NCBI GenBank assembly: GCA_028751875.1
Contig: CM054165.1
Coordinates: 21,883,964 to 21,947,963, forward strand
Length of the DNA: 64,000 nt
Reading direction: 5' to 3'
Origin: Rapana venosa
Lineage: Eukaryota; Mollusca; Gastropoda; Neogastropoda; Muricidae
Shown: piece after piece, positions 1 to 13,021 of the stretch
Numbering within the stretch: the stretch's first letter is position 1
Layout of the letters: each line of letters opens with the position of its first letter
Made by a program: the position numbers and the translations under genes
The notes under the pieces: model-generated
Databases searched by the model: none
What the model was told of the DNA's origin: nothing
Seen by the model: the letters and a program-made list of their open reading frames with translations, nothing else

Positions 1-50
1 AAGAAGAAGAAGAAGAAGAAGAAGAAGAAGAAGAAGAAGAAGAAGAAGAA
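1..50. repeat. (GAA)n microsatellite at the window edge
   Basis: A pure AAG trinucleotide tract runs off the left edge. Several retroelement copies elsewhere in the window end in the same AAG tail, so this could be the tail of an element lying outside. Nothing recognisable follows in 51-228. Confidence 0.9.
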
Positions 51-228
51 ACTGCCGACACATGTTTTTTAGTACTGCGAGAGACCCAGTGTATAGAAAT
101 TCACAACGAAAAGTCTTATCTTACCTAATAGGTACATTTTTGCACGTTATCCTTTTTTTTTTCTTGGTGAAATCTTTGCCATATGGAAACCATACGACAT
201 TTTCACAGAGTACTGATATAGGGGACAG

Positions 229-505
229 GATAGCTTAGTGGTCGGAGCACTCGCTTTCCCCCAGCCAAGGTCAAGCAGCATTGAGCGTGGTTACCAGTTG
301 GATGGGTGACCGTTTGCACGCCTTAGCTTCAGTACAGTCCCCCACATGTAAATGGGTACCTCAATACCTGCCTCTTTAGGGTCAGGGAAGGTAAAGCAGC
401 CAGGGAGAGGAGATGGGCGCCAACCTCAATATGCTGGCCCCTAGAGAAGTAAGGTCTCTGACGCCTCGCTCCCCTACGACCTTATAGGTTATGGGACACC
501 TTTAC
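229..505 (+). mobile_element. SINE family A copy (tRNA-like head plus 5S-like segment)
   Basis: It begins with a tRNA-like A box (GATAGCTTAGTGGTCGGAGC). Next comes a stretch resembling the internal promoter of 5S rRNA (TCAAGCAGCATTGAGCG, then GTTGGATGGGTGACCG), then a family-specific body ending CTCCCCTACGACCTTATAGG. Similar copies lie at 28920-29115, 45030-45255, 48740-49040, 53331-53607, 58398-58690 and 59518-59790. The repeated structure makes it an interspersed element and not a tRNA or 5S gene. Confidence 0.8.
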
Positions 506-744
506 TGATATATACCAGTATACAATGAACAGGTGATAGCTCTTTTGCTCTAGGTCACACAAGTTATCTTTTGCAGTCTGCTTCATCCAATCCATTCAAT
601 GCTGACTTGGAAAATAAATTATATCTTTTTGCACCCATGATATCTGTTGCATTTTATCCTAATAATGTTGACTGCGAATGGCTGTTCTATTTGCACTCAA
701 GTTTAGATTTTTCTCTGTGCGCTTCTTCTGATTTGTTATCCAAC

Positions 745-960
745 AGCCACTATAGCCCAGTGGTTAAAACCGTTTGACCGCAGCCCTGTGCATCCACGAG
801 ACCAGGGTTCAAATCTTAGAAGCGATGCCTGGAGAAATACAGATGGGTACTTTTTACGATTTCCCATGGCAACTTGCAGTGCAGATCTGCCCGCGCCTTT
901 ATTTTCTCTTTGTGTACATACTCATGCAGATGTTGAAATCTTCTTCTTCCTTTTTTGTCA
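745..960 (+). mobile_element. SINE family B copy, tRNA-headed
   Basis: An A box (TAGCCCAGTGGTTAAAACC) and a B box (GGTTCAAATCT) are spaced as in tRNA-derived SINEs. A non-tRNA body containing GATGGGTACTTTTTACGAT follows. A diverged second copy lies in reverse at 28135-28280, which supports a repeat family. There is no clean tRNA acceptor-stem pairing, so it is not called as a tRNA. Confidence 0.6.
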
Positions 961-1019
961 TGTTTCTCCCAGGGGAGGTTTGACATTGATGAAATATGCT
1001 GTTAAATTTTCCATGAATT

Positions 1020-1073
1020 ATGTGGAGTGTTCGTTGGCAAAAAACGATGTGGAGTGTTCGTTGGCAAAAAACG
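1020..1073. repeat. 27-bp direct duplication
   Basis: The unit TGTGGAGTGTTCGTTGGC followed by AAAAAACG occurs twice head to tail with almost no divergence. It is a small recent tandem duplication in intergenic DNA. Confidence 0.85.
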
Positions 1074-1134
1074 GTCACACATAAAATTCACCACTGATAA
1101 ACCTGAGGTCTAGCCACAGAACACACACACAAAA

Positions 1135-1255
1135 TAGTCAAGTGTGTGCAAACTTCTCATCCAGTGTGTAAAATTCCCAGGTGGGATGATGAGTGAGACT
1201 AGAGCGCACAATCTGTGTGACCCCCAGGGTCTTAAGCTGGGGAGTGGCTTACAAA
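1135..1255 (+). repeat. Repeat family D copy
   Basis: It carries the family D blocks CAAACTTCTCA, CCCAGGTGGGATGATGAGTGA and GTGACCCCCAGGGT, then TTAAGCTGGGGA. Better copies are at 11975-12165, 31190-31365, 35250-35430, 42800-42990 and 43130-43300, several of them ending in (AAC)n. The family is unclassified, probably a short retroposon. Confidence 0.65.
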
Positions 1256-1409
1256 AAACAAGTCTTTATGAGGTTGTCATAGCATCTTTTTTTTTTGCAC
1301 TCAAAATTCGACAATTCTTTCGTGTAGTTCATCCAATCCTGTCGACATGGAATCGTTTACCCCACAAATAAGGTTGCTGCATGCCAACTTCATGGTAGCC
1401 TTGTATGTT

Positions 1410-1745
1410 AGTCCATCGTTTTCGACGATGACCTCCAAAACAGCAGAGGAGGCAGCTGCTGTTTTGGAAATTGGGCAGAAATTTGATTATAGTGGAGATG
1501 CCTTGCCCACAGTACATCCCCACTTTCTCGGCCAAGTGGGCATAAGGACAGTCAGCGTTGGAGATGTTCTCCAAAGGCCAACTAGCCCCCAGGGCTGCAG
1601 CACATAAGGACTGTGGCAAGTCAAGCCTCCTAGTCAGAGAGTCATAGTCGATCACTTAAGACTAAGCTGTAAAGTGGAATTCCATGAGTGGAAAAACCAC
1701 TGGTCATACAGCCTCTCACTTTGCTGTTGCCCCCAGCGTCAATGG
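1410..1745 (+). repeat. Repeat family H copy 1
   Basis: About 335 bp match the reverse complement of 44660-44992 closely over the whole length. Both copies hold an internal 12-bp inverted repeat (CCAAAACAGCAG and CTGCTGTTTTGG) and an open stretch reading MTSKTAEEAAAVLE. I do not recognise the family. The open stretch may be chance or a relic of an element protein. Confidence 0.7.
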
Positions 1746-1919
1746 TAGCCATGTAGTTTTGAGGGCACAGAAAACAACTGGGAAAATAGGTTGACTGGTT
1801 TGCTTCAAGTTCTTTTGGTTGGTATTTTGTTTCAATTATCCCGCAGTGACATATTCGATAAAGATGTGCGTCTGCGTTTAAGTGTGTGCTGTGTGTGCAT
1901 TTCTTTTATATTTTTTTCT

Positions 1920-2135
1920 TTTATAGCGAGGATAATGGAATAAGCACTTACGAGCTTTTTTACCAGTCCCTGTATGTATGCGGTTTTGTCAATTCTGTCA
2001 TCTGTTCCCACAGGCACACGATGGCCTACTCTTACGAAAAGCGGAACAGGATTTAACGCAAGATGGTCTGCGCGCGTTTGCACACAGGGCCTCGGTTTAT
2101 AGCCTCATCCGAAGGACTTTCAGGGAGAGTGGAGT
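1920..2135 (-). mobile_element. SINE family C fragment, reverse
   Basis: Reading in reverse, it holds the family C body (the shared block around CCTTCGGATGAGACTATAAA and the CGTTAAATCCTGTTCCGC stretch) and the tail ending near the TATTCCATTATCC block. The tRNA-like head is missing. It is followed by a mixed (GT)n tract and then (GA)n. Confidence 0.75.
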
Positions 2136-2137
2136 GT

Positions 2138-2245
2138 ATCAGTGTGTGTGAGTGTGTGTGTGAATGTGTGTTTGTGTGTCACTGTCAGTCAGTGTGTGAG
2201 GGAGTAAGCATAAGTGTGTGTGTGTGTGTGAGAGTCTTTGAGTCT

Positions 2246-2306
<61 letters not shown>
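2138..2306. repeat. (GT)n then (GA)n microsatellites
   Basis: An irregular GT-rich stretch passes into about 60 bases of pure GA repeat. ORFs read through it give only low-complexity peptides. Confidence 0.9.
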
Positions 2307-2308
<2 letters not shown>

Positions 2309-4581
2309 CTCATACATGTATGTGGGACAGTGTGACAGTGTGTGTGTGTTCCACAAACAGAAATGTATGCCATATTTTCACACCCACAAAAGCATCTACA
2401 ACCAAACCACAAAAAACCACACCAAACCCCAACGAAATTCTACTAAACTTTTTTTTCTTTATTTGACAAGGAAAACGTAAAAACCTGCCAACACCTAACA
2501 GTGTCACAAGACTCACATGATTCCGCTACTTCGGTAAAAACAAGTAAAGATTTTAAATTTTTAAAAAACAACAAAAAAGGACACAAAAGCTTTTTTTTTT
2601 CCTTTTAAAAATCTAACTCACTGTCATATTCCCTTGACACGCACCCTCTTCACAATCATCTGAAAAGATTCGGAGACCACGCCCTACGTATACGATAATA
2701 CTTCAGACGTCGTCACCAGCCTCTTTCCCTCAATCGACCTATAGATACCTGATAAAAACTGCACAACTTTGATCAAATAAAAACACAAAAAAATTGCTTT
2801 CTTTCATAAAAAAAACAACAACAACAAAACCATCACACACACACATATATCCAAAGGAAAACCAATTCCCTGAACATCACTCGACAAGGGGAGGGGAAGG
2901 GGGTGGGGGGACGGTGAAAAGGAACTCCCGAGTGACAGGAAAAAAAAATTTTTCCACACAAGTGACGACTGAACTGACACGCGCACTGGTTAAAAAGTTG
3001 TGTATACAAAAATGGAACAGGAACGGAAAAAAAAAGGAAAAAAAACAGTCGCGTATTTTATAGACTCTATTCTGAACTGTAACAGTGCATAGATGTATTC
3101 GCTAAGACTATCATACATTGCAAGCTCCGACACTTTTTGACTCTACCACTTTCACACCAGCTGATGGTGTGTGCAAGTTTCATCCAACTCGCGCTGTCCT
3201 AATCAAATTGCCGTGTGAATAAATATATATAAAAAAATGACACACACATATACATAAACTGATTAACAGTTCTCTCTCACAAACAGAGAGGTAATGTGTC
3301 CAACTCTTTTTTTTTAACCTTTTACTAAATCATTCTACTTCAGTGCGCAGGCAAAAATCAAGCTCTCTCTCTCTCTATATAAGAAAATGTCATTCTTTGT
3401 GGTTTAAGCAAAGAAAGCATTCAAAAGTGTTGTTTATCGTGAAAAGGTTTGGGAATGTTTGAGATCTGACGTCAATTTAAAAAAAAAAAAAAATACAAAC
3501 AACAAAAAGTTTGTTGAATATTGCGAACACGCATGTCCCATGCAATGCACTCACAGAGAAAAATGATGCTTGATGTCAGAACACTTCTCGGTTCCAGTTA
3601 CGCTGGAGACAAACACGCACTGTACTTTACGCGAGAAGGGTCTAGTAGTTGTTTTTTTTAAACAGTCGATTTAGGTTTCTTGTTTCAGGATTGTCAAGAA
3701 CATCCCAATTTTTTTTTTTTTTTAATTTTAAAAAGGCTATAGATCGACCACCCCACATTAATGAATTTAACCTGCCATTGCACTGTTAAGATATGCTGTA
3801 GATGCTTCACGAGATTCACTTTTCCCTTTTATTTCTATTTCACCTTGACAAGAATTGTGTACATGAAAAAAAAAATCATTAAAAAAAAAAAATGTTCACA
3901 ATGAGTTCTTCCACTTGAAACGGTGTCGTGTTGCTAAATCACATTTACTTCTGCAAAAATCACAATTGAATCACATTGTTTTTCTTTTTTTTTTCAAAAT
4001 AATTTGACAAACCATGATCATCTGGATAACTGTCGATATTGAAACGAAGGAGATTGATAATGCAACAGATATAAAAACCAACAAGCAAGTATTTTGGTAC
4101 TGTCCAATGACAGCGCTGAAAAACAAGTTAACAGATAACAAACAACTAACACACAGGAAATACTTGATTCATAATGATAATTATAACAATAATAGTAATA
4201 ATAACAAAATAATGGTAGTGTGATGCATTTTTTCAACAAGTTTATAGATATAAAAAACAAATTCAAAGCGTGTGTTTTGTAATACTCTGTGAAAATAAGA
4301 AAGAAACGAACGCAAGAGTATCACCACTTCACATTTATGCAATTCTAAACTAACAACAAAAATCTCATTCAACGGAAACAGGATGGTAGATATGGGTTGG
4401 AGAGAATTATGACCTCTTCTGCAAACACTTCACGCACTGAAAAAATCCCATTTTTCCCCCCTTGTTGACACCATTTCGGGATTTCTTTTTTTGGAAAAAA
4501 AAAAATTTTCAGGGAGTTACGAAAACTTACAATTTCAAGAAAAAAAAACCTCAACTTATCTCTTGTTTTTAACCCTACATT
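2307..4581. other. AT-rich intergenic stretch without recognisable gene
   Basis: No ORF with protein-like composition and no family repeat is recognised here. Homopolymer A/T runs and short CA or CT tracts are common. It lies just beyond the likely 3' end of the ATPase beta gene. Confidence 0.6.
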
Positions 4582-4587
4582 TTTATT
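4582..4587 (-). promoter_or_regulatory. Candidate polyadenylation signal of the ATPase beta gene
   Basis: TTTATT on the plus strand is AATAAA on the gene strand, about 400 nt after the stop codon. It would give a 3' UTR of ordinary length. A 20-base G run lies just downstream of the stop-proximal UTR. Other AATAAA words further left are possible alternatives. Confidence 0.4.
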
Positions 4588-4990
4588 GATGGATAAGGGA
4601 GATTCTTCCAATCTGGAGAATTAAAGAGGGGGGGGGGGGGGGGGGGGGGGTATGGGACAGTTAGAGAACATATGAACAGTGAAGAGGTGGGTCTTCTTTT
4701 CTTTCTTCTTTTTTGTTTTTCCTCATAATTTTCAATTAACCGACACAGTACCTAAGTCTCTAAAGATTATTTTTTTAAAACGACGTCCTGTTTCGTCCAT
4801 CCGCTAAAGCAGGGTGTTTTTTTCTTTCTTTTTTTGTTAAAAAAAAAATTGTGTCATACTCCATCCGCATTCACCCCCGCTCTCTCAGCATTCACTCCTT
4901 CCGACAGAGCCAGCCAGCCAGCCAGCCAGCCATCGACAGAAACTGCCCAGCCTGGCCCAGCCTCTCGCTCTCTCTCTCCTAGCTACAGGC

Positions 4991-5233
4991 TCATGGATCG
5001 TACAGCATCTCAAAGTGCACGCCTCCCTCCTTCTCCGTGCGGTCGTAGCGGATGTTGGGGGCCAGGGCGCGGCACTCGATCATGAGGGCGATGTTGGGGG
5101 CGGGCTTGGTGAAGCGCACAAAGACCAGCGGGGACATGTAGTCGGGCTGGTTGGTGAAGGGGTAGTAGTAGTGACGGAACCCTTGCTCCGGGTAGTACTC
5201 GATGGGGCCCAGGTTGTCGCGGTCCGCCGGGTT
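4991..5233 (-). CDS. ATP1B: ATPase beta exon 6, C-terminus and stop
   Basis: It encodes residues 220-299, ending EMLYDP and then TGA. It includes the YYPEQGF loop and the last cysteine (273). The acceptor is GGGACAG. Confidence 0.95.
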   Translation of the reverse strand, partial: NPADRDNLGPIEYYPEQGFRHYYYPFTNQPDYMSPLVFVRFTKPAPNIALMIECRALAPNIRYDRTEKEGGVHFEMLYDP

Positions 5234-5410
5234 CTGTCCCCGCACACAAAAAAAGTATGCTGGGTCAGTGGGATGGAAAGGGGGTTGTGAGGAGAACGAG
5301 GCACTTTTTGTGTGTGTTGCGTCGAGCGCAGTGCGCAAATCTAGCGTTTTGTGTTTTGTTTAATGTCCATTCACTACTTGGTGATGAGGACACACCCGCA
5401 TTCAAACTAA

Positions 5411-5495
<85 letters not shown>

Positions 5496-6375
5496 CTCTA
5501 TCTATCTACCTACCTATCTACCTATCTATCTCTAATGTATGTATATTTATATTCTCACAACTGTCTACATGACAAATCCAAGCATGATTCAGTCAAGGTT
5601 TCAAAACAAAAGAAGTAAAGTAGCACGCCCCTTTCCTTTTACCAAGTGTGGTCAGTTCCTGCTATAATTATTAGCGCACCAGTTGGGCTGGAAAGGGAAG
5701 GGATGGGATGGATAGCAGCTGAAAGTGGGGGAAACGGACAGCTGCGTTGTGTTGTGTTCGGAGGGAAAATCCCCTCGCACAGGTGGTGGCTCAAACCCAG
5801 GCTGTCAGTGTCAGATCACAAGCTCAATACTCTAAAACCACTAGGCATTCCCATCCCATCCCACCCCCTCACAACTACTTTAAAAAAAAAAAAACGCCAA
5901 AAAAGAAAAACAGTCACATCTGATAACAAACACTGGCAAGTCATCTGGGACAAAAGTCCACACCTGTAAGCTGAACAATCGCTTTTATTTCCCCCCCAGT
6001 CACTTTCACATACAGTGATTCCACACACACGCACATGCTGCTGCAAGCAATATATTACACACACACACAAAGTGGAAAGACGTTGAAATTGAAGACTTAC
6101 TTTACACAGGCTGCCACACACAACAGATTTGTTTTAAAGAAAGGAAGGGGGGGGGATGTGGTGGGGGGGGGGGGGGAGTGGAAGAGAAGTGGCTGGTTGC
6201 ACAAAACTAGAACGATTCTGACAGAATAAAAACTCCACGAGGAAAAAAACCATAAAAGAGGTTAGTGGCACGTTTGACCTGGAGTTTTTTTGTGTGTTTT
6301 TTTTCTCACAGAGACAACACACACAAGACTTCCTACCCGCGTATGTAGCACACCTAACAAAATTATTTCAAAAAT

Positions 6376-6406
<31 letters not shown>

Positions 6407-7322
6407 TCGGGCCGGCAACTCACCTCTCCTTTGCACTCGATGTAGATCATGTCCGGGTCAGCCAGCATCTTCTCCCTCAGTTCCGGAGAGGCCCCAGAGC
6501 TGTCTATGTTCTCATCCGTGTACCTCTGGGGGTTCCAGTCAAAGATCTGCAACAACAAGCCACACAGGTCTGCACATCCATCCAAACTTCTTTGCTTCAC
6601 ACTTTATCATCATCTTATTTATTTATTTATTTTTGTTCATTCCTTGGCTAGAGCTCCGAGGTTCACCAATAGTGAGATTTATGCATATGCAGCCCCCCAC
6701 CATTTAGGTAGCCACATTCCAACTTCAGGGAAAATCTAAACACGACACCTGTGTGCATGCTGAGTTTCCCCCCCCTGTAATCAGTTCCTACCAGCATACA
6801 GTGGCCTACTCTTCCAAAAGGTGGAATGGGATTTTAATGTGTGCGCAAGTTGTTCTGCATATGTTCGCAAACGGGACCTCAGTTTATAGTCTCATCCAAA
6901 GGACGTCGACGTTCCGTTTGATTTTTTTCCGCCAAGCTGCGACGAAAGGGCAAGGCTGGGAATCGAACCCAGAACCTCACGGTTTACTTGTTGGCAGGTG
7001 AACGTTTAAACCATCCTGCCACCCGCCTTCTTGTTCACACGTTTAAAAAAAATATCACAGCGCACAAATCCAGCATAGCTTAGTCAAGGGTGCAGGGCCC
7101 AATGCTAAAATTAGCACACCCCTTCCTTTTTACCAAGTCCAAGTGTGGTCAGTTTTTGCTGTAATTAGCACTAGGCGGGATGGGATGGAATGGATAGCAG
7201 CTGAGAGTGGGGGAAACCGACATCTGCGAATGATAAAAACTATAAAATGCAATAAACTAGCCACTAACAAACAAAAAAATCTCCAAACACACCCCCCCCC
7301 CCCCCCCCCCACACCCCCCCCC

Positions 7323-7399
<77 letters not shown>

Positions 7400-8547
7400 A
7401 CAATAAAACATTCTTTTTTTAAGCCAAACCCAAAACCCACAAGCTTTTCAACTTTTCAACTGTCTGGCGACACTAGAATAATGGTTTGCTGGATTATTAA
7501 AAAAAAGATAAATAAATTTAAAAAACACACTTCAGCAAGACCAAATCTTACCAACACACGCGTTACACATTTCTATATTTACACGCAGCACACATTTTTT
7601 TCTCTATCGCAGATGCCTGGGAAACATCCTTTCAACCCCCCCACCCCCCCAAAAAAACGCACACACAACAACAAAAACTTTCACAATCTACACATCCAGG
7701 ACAGCTACATTCAATCAATGAACATCTTTTCTTTTTTTTTTGTTTTTGTTTTTTTGTTCCTTGGCCACAGCTCCAAGGTTCACGAATGGCAAGATTTTGT
7801 GTATGCAACCATTTTTGCCCACAATGAAGGTAGCCATATGCTGACTTCAGGGTATCAGTCATGGCGATCACTCGAGGTCAAAACTGAGCATCTTTTTTTT
7901 TTCTTTTTTTTTCTTTTTAAATCAAACTCACCATATCTGTTTTACTGGACATCTTTCAGTCCCTGTAAACTGCCCCAGTCTGTCGCGGAGACATTTTAAA
8001 GCACACAAAAAAAACAACCCAAAAAAATCTACACTGCCGACGTAGACCAGCACAGTGAATTTTGTCTTGTGGTCGCTTCAATCACTATTAATAGAGTTAA
8101 TGAATTCAATCCTAACTTGCTATTTCCATTTTTACTTTTTTTTTTCCTTCTTTTTTTTTTTTTTGTTCCTCGGCTAGAGCTCTTGAGGTTTGCCGGTGAT
8201 GAGAGTTTGCAGCGCAGCTGACCAGTTTGTGCCCAAAATCAAGGTAGCCACACTCCGACTTCGGGAGGGGGGATGGGGGGGGGATCTCACCTTGTTTAAA
8301 CGAAGGAGAATGCATGGCGAGGAGCTGCCCTTGGAAAATCCAAAATCGTTGTCGACGTTGCACATTTGAGTCAGAGCGGGCACGTTGACACGACACGATT
8401 CTCCGTCTGTGGGCTTCTGTCCCCCAGAGCAGTCAACTCCCTTCTTCTTGTCATCGGTCTTGTTCGCATTTTCCAAATAAGCTGAAAACAAAATCGGGGA
8501 CTAATTTTGTGTGTGTAGATTTGGGGGGAGGGAGGGGAGGGGGGTAT

Positions 8548-8624
<77 letters not shown>

Positions 8625-8850
8625 AGAATCAAGAATCAAAAACTTTATTGCTATTATGTCAGAACAAGACTTATTTGACGCCAAATATAATAAACATAGT
8701 CAACATGTCCTAGAAGATGTAGATTCTTAGATTTATGTATTTTGTCTATACTCTGGTTCTTTTGGAAAAAGAATCATGCACATATTTGATATGTGTGTGT
8801 TGTGTATGTGTTGTGTGTGTGTTGTGTTGTGTTGTGTTGTGTTAGGTTGT

Positions 8851-8921
<71 letters not shown>

Positions 8922-11900
8922 TTGGTGTGTGGTGTGTGTGGTGTGTGTGTGGGGGGGGGGTGTAAAACAGGCTGCATATATTCTTCCAGATTTCCATAGT
9001 GTGTGTGTGTGTGTGTGTGTACACGTGCGTGTGCATGCAGTAAGTACATGACGTGCATGCACGCAGGCGTAGACGTTATAATTACAAAAGTACATATTTT
9101 CATTATCTTACAATCAATCCTCTGTGAAGGCATGCATAAAAGCACACATGAATGAATAAAACAAATTTTCAATCAAGCCCTAAAAATATGGAAACCTTAT
9201 CAAAGAATTTCCCTACCACTGCCAAATGTTGCCTTTCACAATCCCCTTCTCTTCCTACTATGTACATCTCCCGAGTTTTCCAGGGAGTGAAATCATTTGA
9301 CTTTTTAATATTTTTTATTCACTTTATAACAGTTAAACTAACATAAATTCACATTTAAAAGCAGAGAAAAAGAAATGCCGTACTGTAACATATAAATCTA
9401 ACTTTTGTTTTTCTTTTTTGGAAAAAGGAGAAGAAAACAAAAAGCCCGTTATATTTAAGTCATGCTAATTCTATATTTTGCGCAAATGCTACAGAATTTA
9501 AAAAAAAATTAATTTCAATATTATCTATTCACTTTACCCAAAGAATGTTGATTAAGAATTTTGCAAGATTTCAAAGGTCTTGCTGAATGAAGAGGAACAA
9601 TTACAACAACAAAAAACAAAAAAACAACCCCACCCCCCACCCCCAAAAAACAAAACCAGCCATGTTTTGTCCACTTCTGTGAGACAATTATCAACTATAC
9701 CTGTAATGCTATTCTGTTATTTGTGTGAGTTTCACCTCTAAGTTGAATGCCTGAACATTTTTTTTTTTTTTATAATAAAAAAAGCATTTCTGAGTTGATG
9801 AGGGTTTTCTCTGAAATTCATTTTGCGTGATACATTTTTCAATAAAAGGTATGATGTACAAATTACAGTATCTGCAAAGAAAACCAACACAATTTCCCTC
9901 CCCTTTCTTTTCTTTTCCATTTCATGTAATAAGATAGGTGTTAGCACTGATCTGAAGTCTATAGCTAGTACCAACAGACTGTGCTGGTTTGGGCACGTTC
10001 AACGGAAAGCAGACCACCACATCATAAAAAGATCAATGAACTTCATAGTGGATGGAAAGAGACCAAAGGGAAGACCTAGCAAAACCTGGGCTGCCTGTAT
10101 TTCAGATGATCTTAGAGAAAGGGGCATAAATAAGGAGGAAGCTCAAAACAGAGAAGGCTCATCAATGTCAAACCTCCCCTGGGAAAAACATGACAAAAAA
10201 AGGAAGAAGAAGTAGCACTGTTAGATTTCACACACCACCAGGTCAGTTTTATTGCACTTTACAGATTCTTCATCAACTCATCAAGAAAAGAAAAGTCTTT
10301 TTTTTTTTAAATGGAATATACACCAGAAAAAGAAAACTGTTCACACTAAAATCTGGACATACAGCAGATGGACAAACCAACTAACAAACAAAAAAACACC
10401 AATGCCTTGATCTCTTTATATTGAAGCTATAATCACACTTAAAAACCATGAATCATAAAGTAGTCATTACTTTTTTTTTCCCCTGAAGAAGAACAGTATA
10501 AATGTTGATAAGAATCAGAATACATATATATCTAAAGAATGATAGTATGGAAAAGAAAAGGAAAAAAAACAAAAACCCCAACACATGATGCATATGATCT
10601 GAAAACCAGCAGTATGAGTGATGTTGACAGCATGAATGTTGACAGACACACATTAACTGACGAGCAACTGTATGAAAGTTGATACATGTATACATGTGTC
10701 ACATATTTCAATCATATTCAAACTTACGCAGCAGGATCTTCTTTATACTCTTGACATGGGGCTCAACAGTTTTGGTTGACCACCGGAACCGTACCAAAGT
10801 GTACTCCACATCTGGCATAGGCTGAAATCCCATACCTGGACAACACACAAAAGATCTAAGCATTGGAATCAAACTGACATAGCACTGGGTTTTTTAAAAA
10901 AAAATACACTACATTTCAACAACAACCAACACATGGTTATCGGATATGTTATGCAATGTGGCTCCATTAATGGTGGGTTAACTCCATGGAGTCACAGAGA
11001 AATAGATCCCTCTGTTTTGTGGCGACGCATGATTTTGACAATATTTGAAAAATTCAGCAGATCTACCCAACATAATAAAGACATACAAATTGTACATCAT
11101 TCAAAAGTTTACTATGTCTACTTTTGAGATTGTTACACAGGTTTTCAATTGATTATGGTAATTTTTTTTTTTTAACAAATGTTCAAAATATGTCACTGAA
11201 TGCTGAAAAATTAAAAGTTTTGAAAATTAGAGCTGCTTATCTTACATGGCCTGAACTGTTCATCAACTAGTCCCCTAGAAACAATGTGATGATTTTTCAC
11301 CAAAGTAAAATTCCCTGAAGTTGGCTGAATCCATCTGATGTCACTTTTTGACAATACAAATTTTCCTTTTAAAATTGTAACACTGGAAAGCCCAAACTCC
11401 CAAAGAATACGCTTGTCGACGAGTCAAAGAAAAATAGGCAACACACACAAACTATGGTCAAGGTAAGCAACTGTGTTTAGAAAAATTATTGCCCCACAGG
11501 CCAGTGCACTTTCCCTTCAGTTGAACATCGCTTGGTGTATTGAAAAAATTTCATAATTCAGCCGAATCTTAAGCTTTGGCACGTCATAGTGAAGGAGAGG
11601 AGTACCGAATCTTAAAATTCGGCACAACCTCATTGAGTTAACGGTTGTTACATACAAAATCTCATCATTAGTGAACTTTGGAGTTTTAGCCCAGAAACAA
11701 CAACAAAAATAAGTCCATGTTTCACCTCTGATTCCAAGTAAGCGTACTGTATTTTTACTAGTGTAACACTGTAAGCAAACTATCACTAGTGTCAGCTTCA
11801 TATTAAAAATAAAATTATTTTGTTTCAGTTTTCAAAGTAAAACTTTCTCATGGCAAAGAGGTGGATGCAGTTTAGTTGTGTTTGGTTTTTTTGTTGTTGG

Positions 11901-12941
11901 GGTTTTTTTTGGAGGGAAGGGGGGTTGGTTCCTAATTTTTAAAAAACATTTAACAGCACATAGGATTCATCGTGTCAGGGTATGGTTGCCCATAACAGGT
12001 ATAAGGTAAGATACTTGAAAAGAGTCATACACACATGTATACTTCTCACTCAGCGTGTGGATACTACCTCACAGTGATTCTCAGGTGGAAAGAGCAGGGT
12101 AGAGACAGTACATTACATATTCTCATTCTAGGTGATACCACAGGTGTTAAGCTGGGGAACACCCGACAATATAAAAAGACAATACAGAATTGTCATCCCT
12201 GAAGTCAGAATGCGGCTACCTTAATGATGGAGAACAATGGTTGCATGTGCAAAAGAATTTCACCATTGGTGGTGAACTTCGCAGCTCGTGCTAAGGAACC
12301 AACACCCCCCCCCCCCCCACCCCCACCCTTAAAAAAAAATACAACAAACTTTTTAAAATGAAAAACTGTAACATAAAAATAACAAAAATCAACTACATGT
12401 ACATCTGTTGCTGTTGTCACGCCACACAACAAAAACAAGCACCAAAAAAAGGAAAAAAACGCCAAAAATAAAATAAAATAACAATAAAGCAAATCAGGAA
12501 AGTAAAGGATGTTAGCAATAAATTACAGTTAAAATAAGTTTCAACTGGACCCTTCTGTGAGTGAGTGAGTGTGTGTGTATGTGTGTGTGTGTGTGTGTGT
12601 GCGCGTGTGTGTGTGCGTGTCTGTGGTGTGCGTGTCTGTGGTGTGTGTGTCTGTGGTGCATGTGTATGTGGTGTGTGTGTGTGTGGTATGTGTGGTGTGT
12701 GCGAGTGTGTGTTTGTGTGGGGGAGGTGTGTGTTACAGTTAGTTATAATTAATTATCCTTTTACATTCTTTTATATTGAGTATAATGGAATAAGCACTCG
12801 TGTGCTTTTTTGCATCCAGTCCCCGTGTGTATGCAGTTTTGTAAATTTTGTCATCCGTTCCCACGGCACACAATGGCCTACTCTTCCAAAAAGCGGAACA
12901 GGTTCTAACGTGTGTGTGTGCGTGCTCGCATGCATGCATGC

Positions 12942-13021
<80 letters not shown>

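Noticed and set aside
7130..7411. Poly-Gly/poly-Pro ORFs
   Set aside because: Produced by the poly-C tract.
10933..11127. 64-aa plus-strand ORF in ATPase beta intron 2
   Set aside because: Chance-length ORF with no domain and no supporting context.
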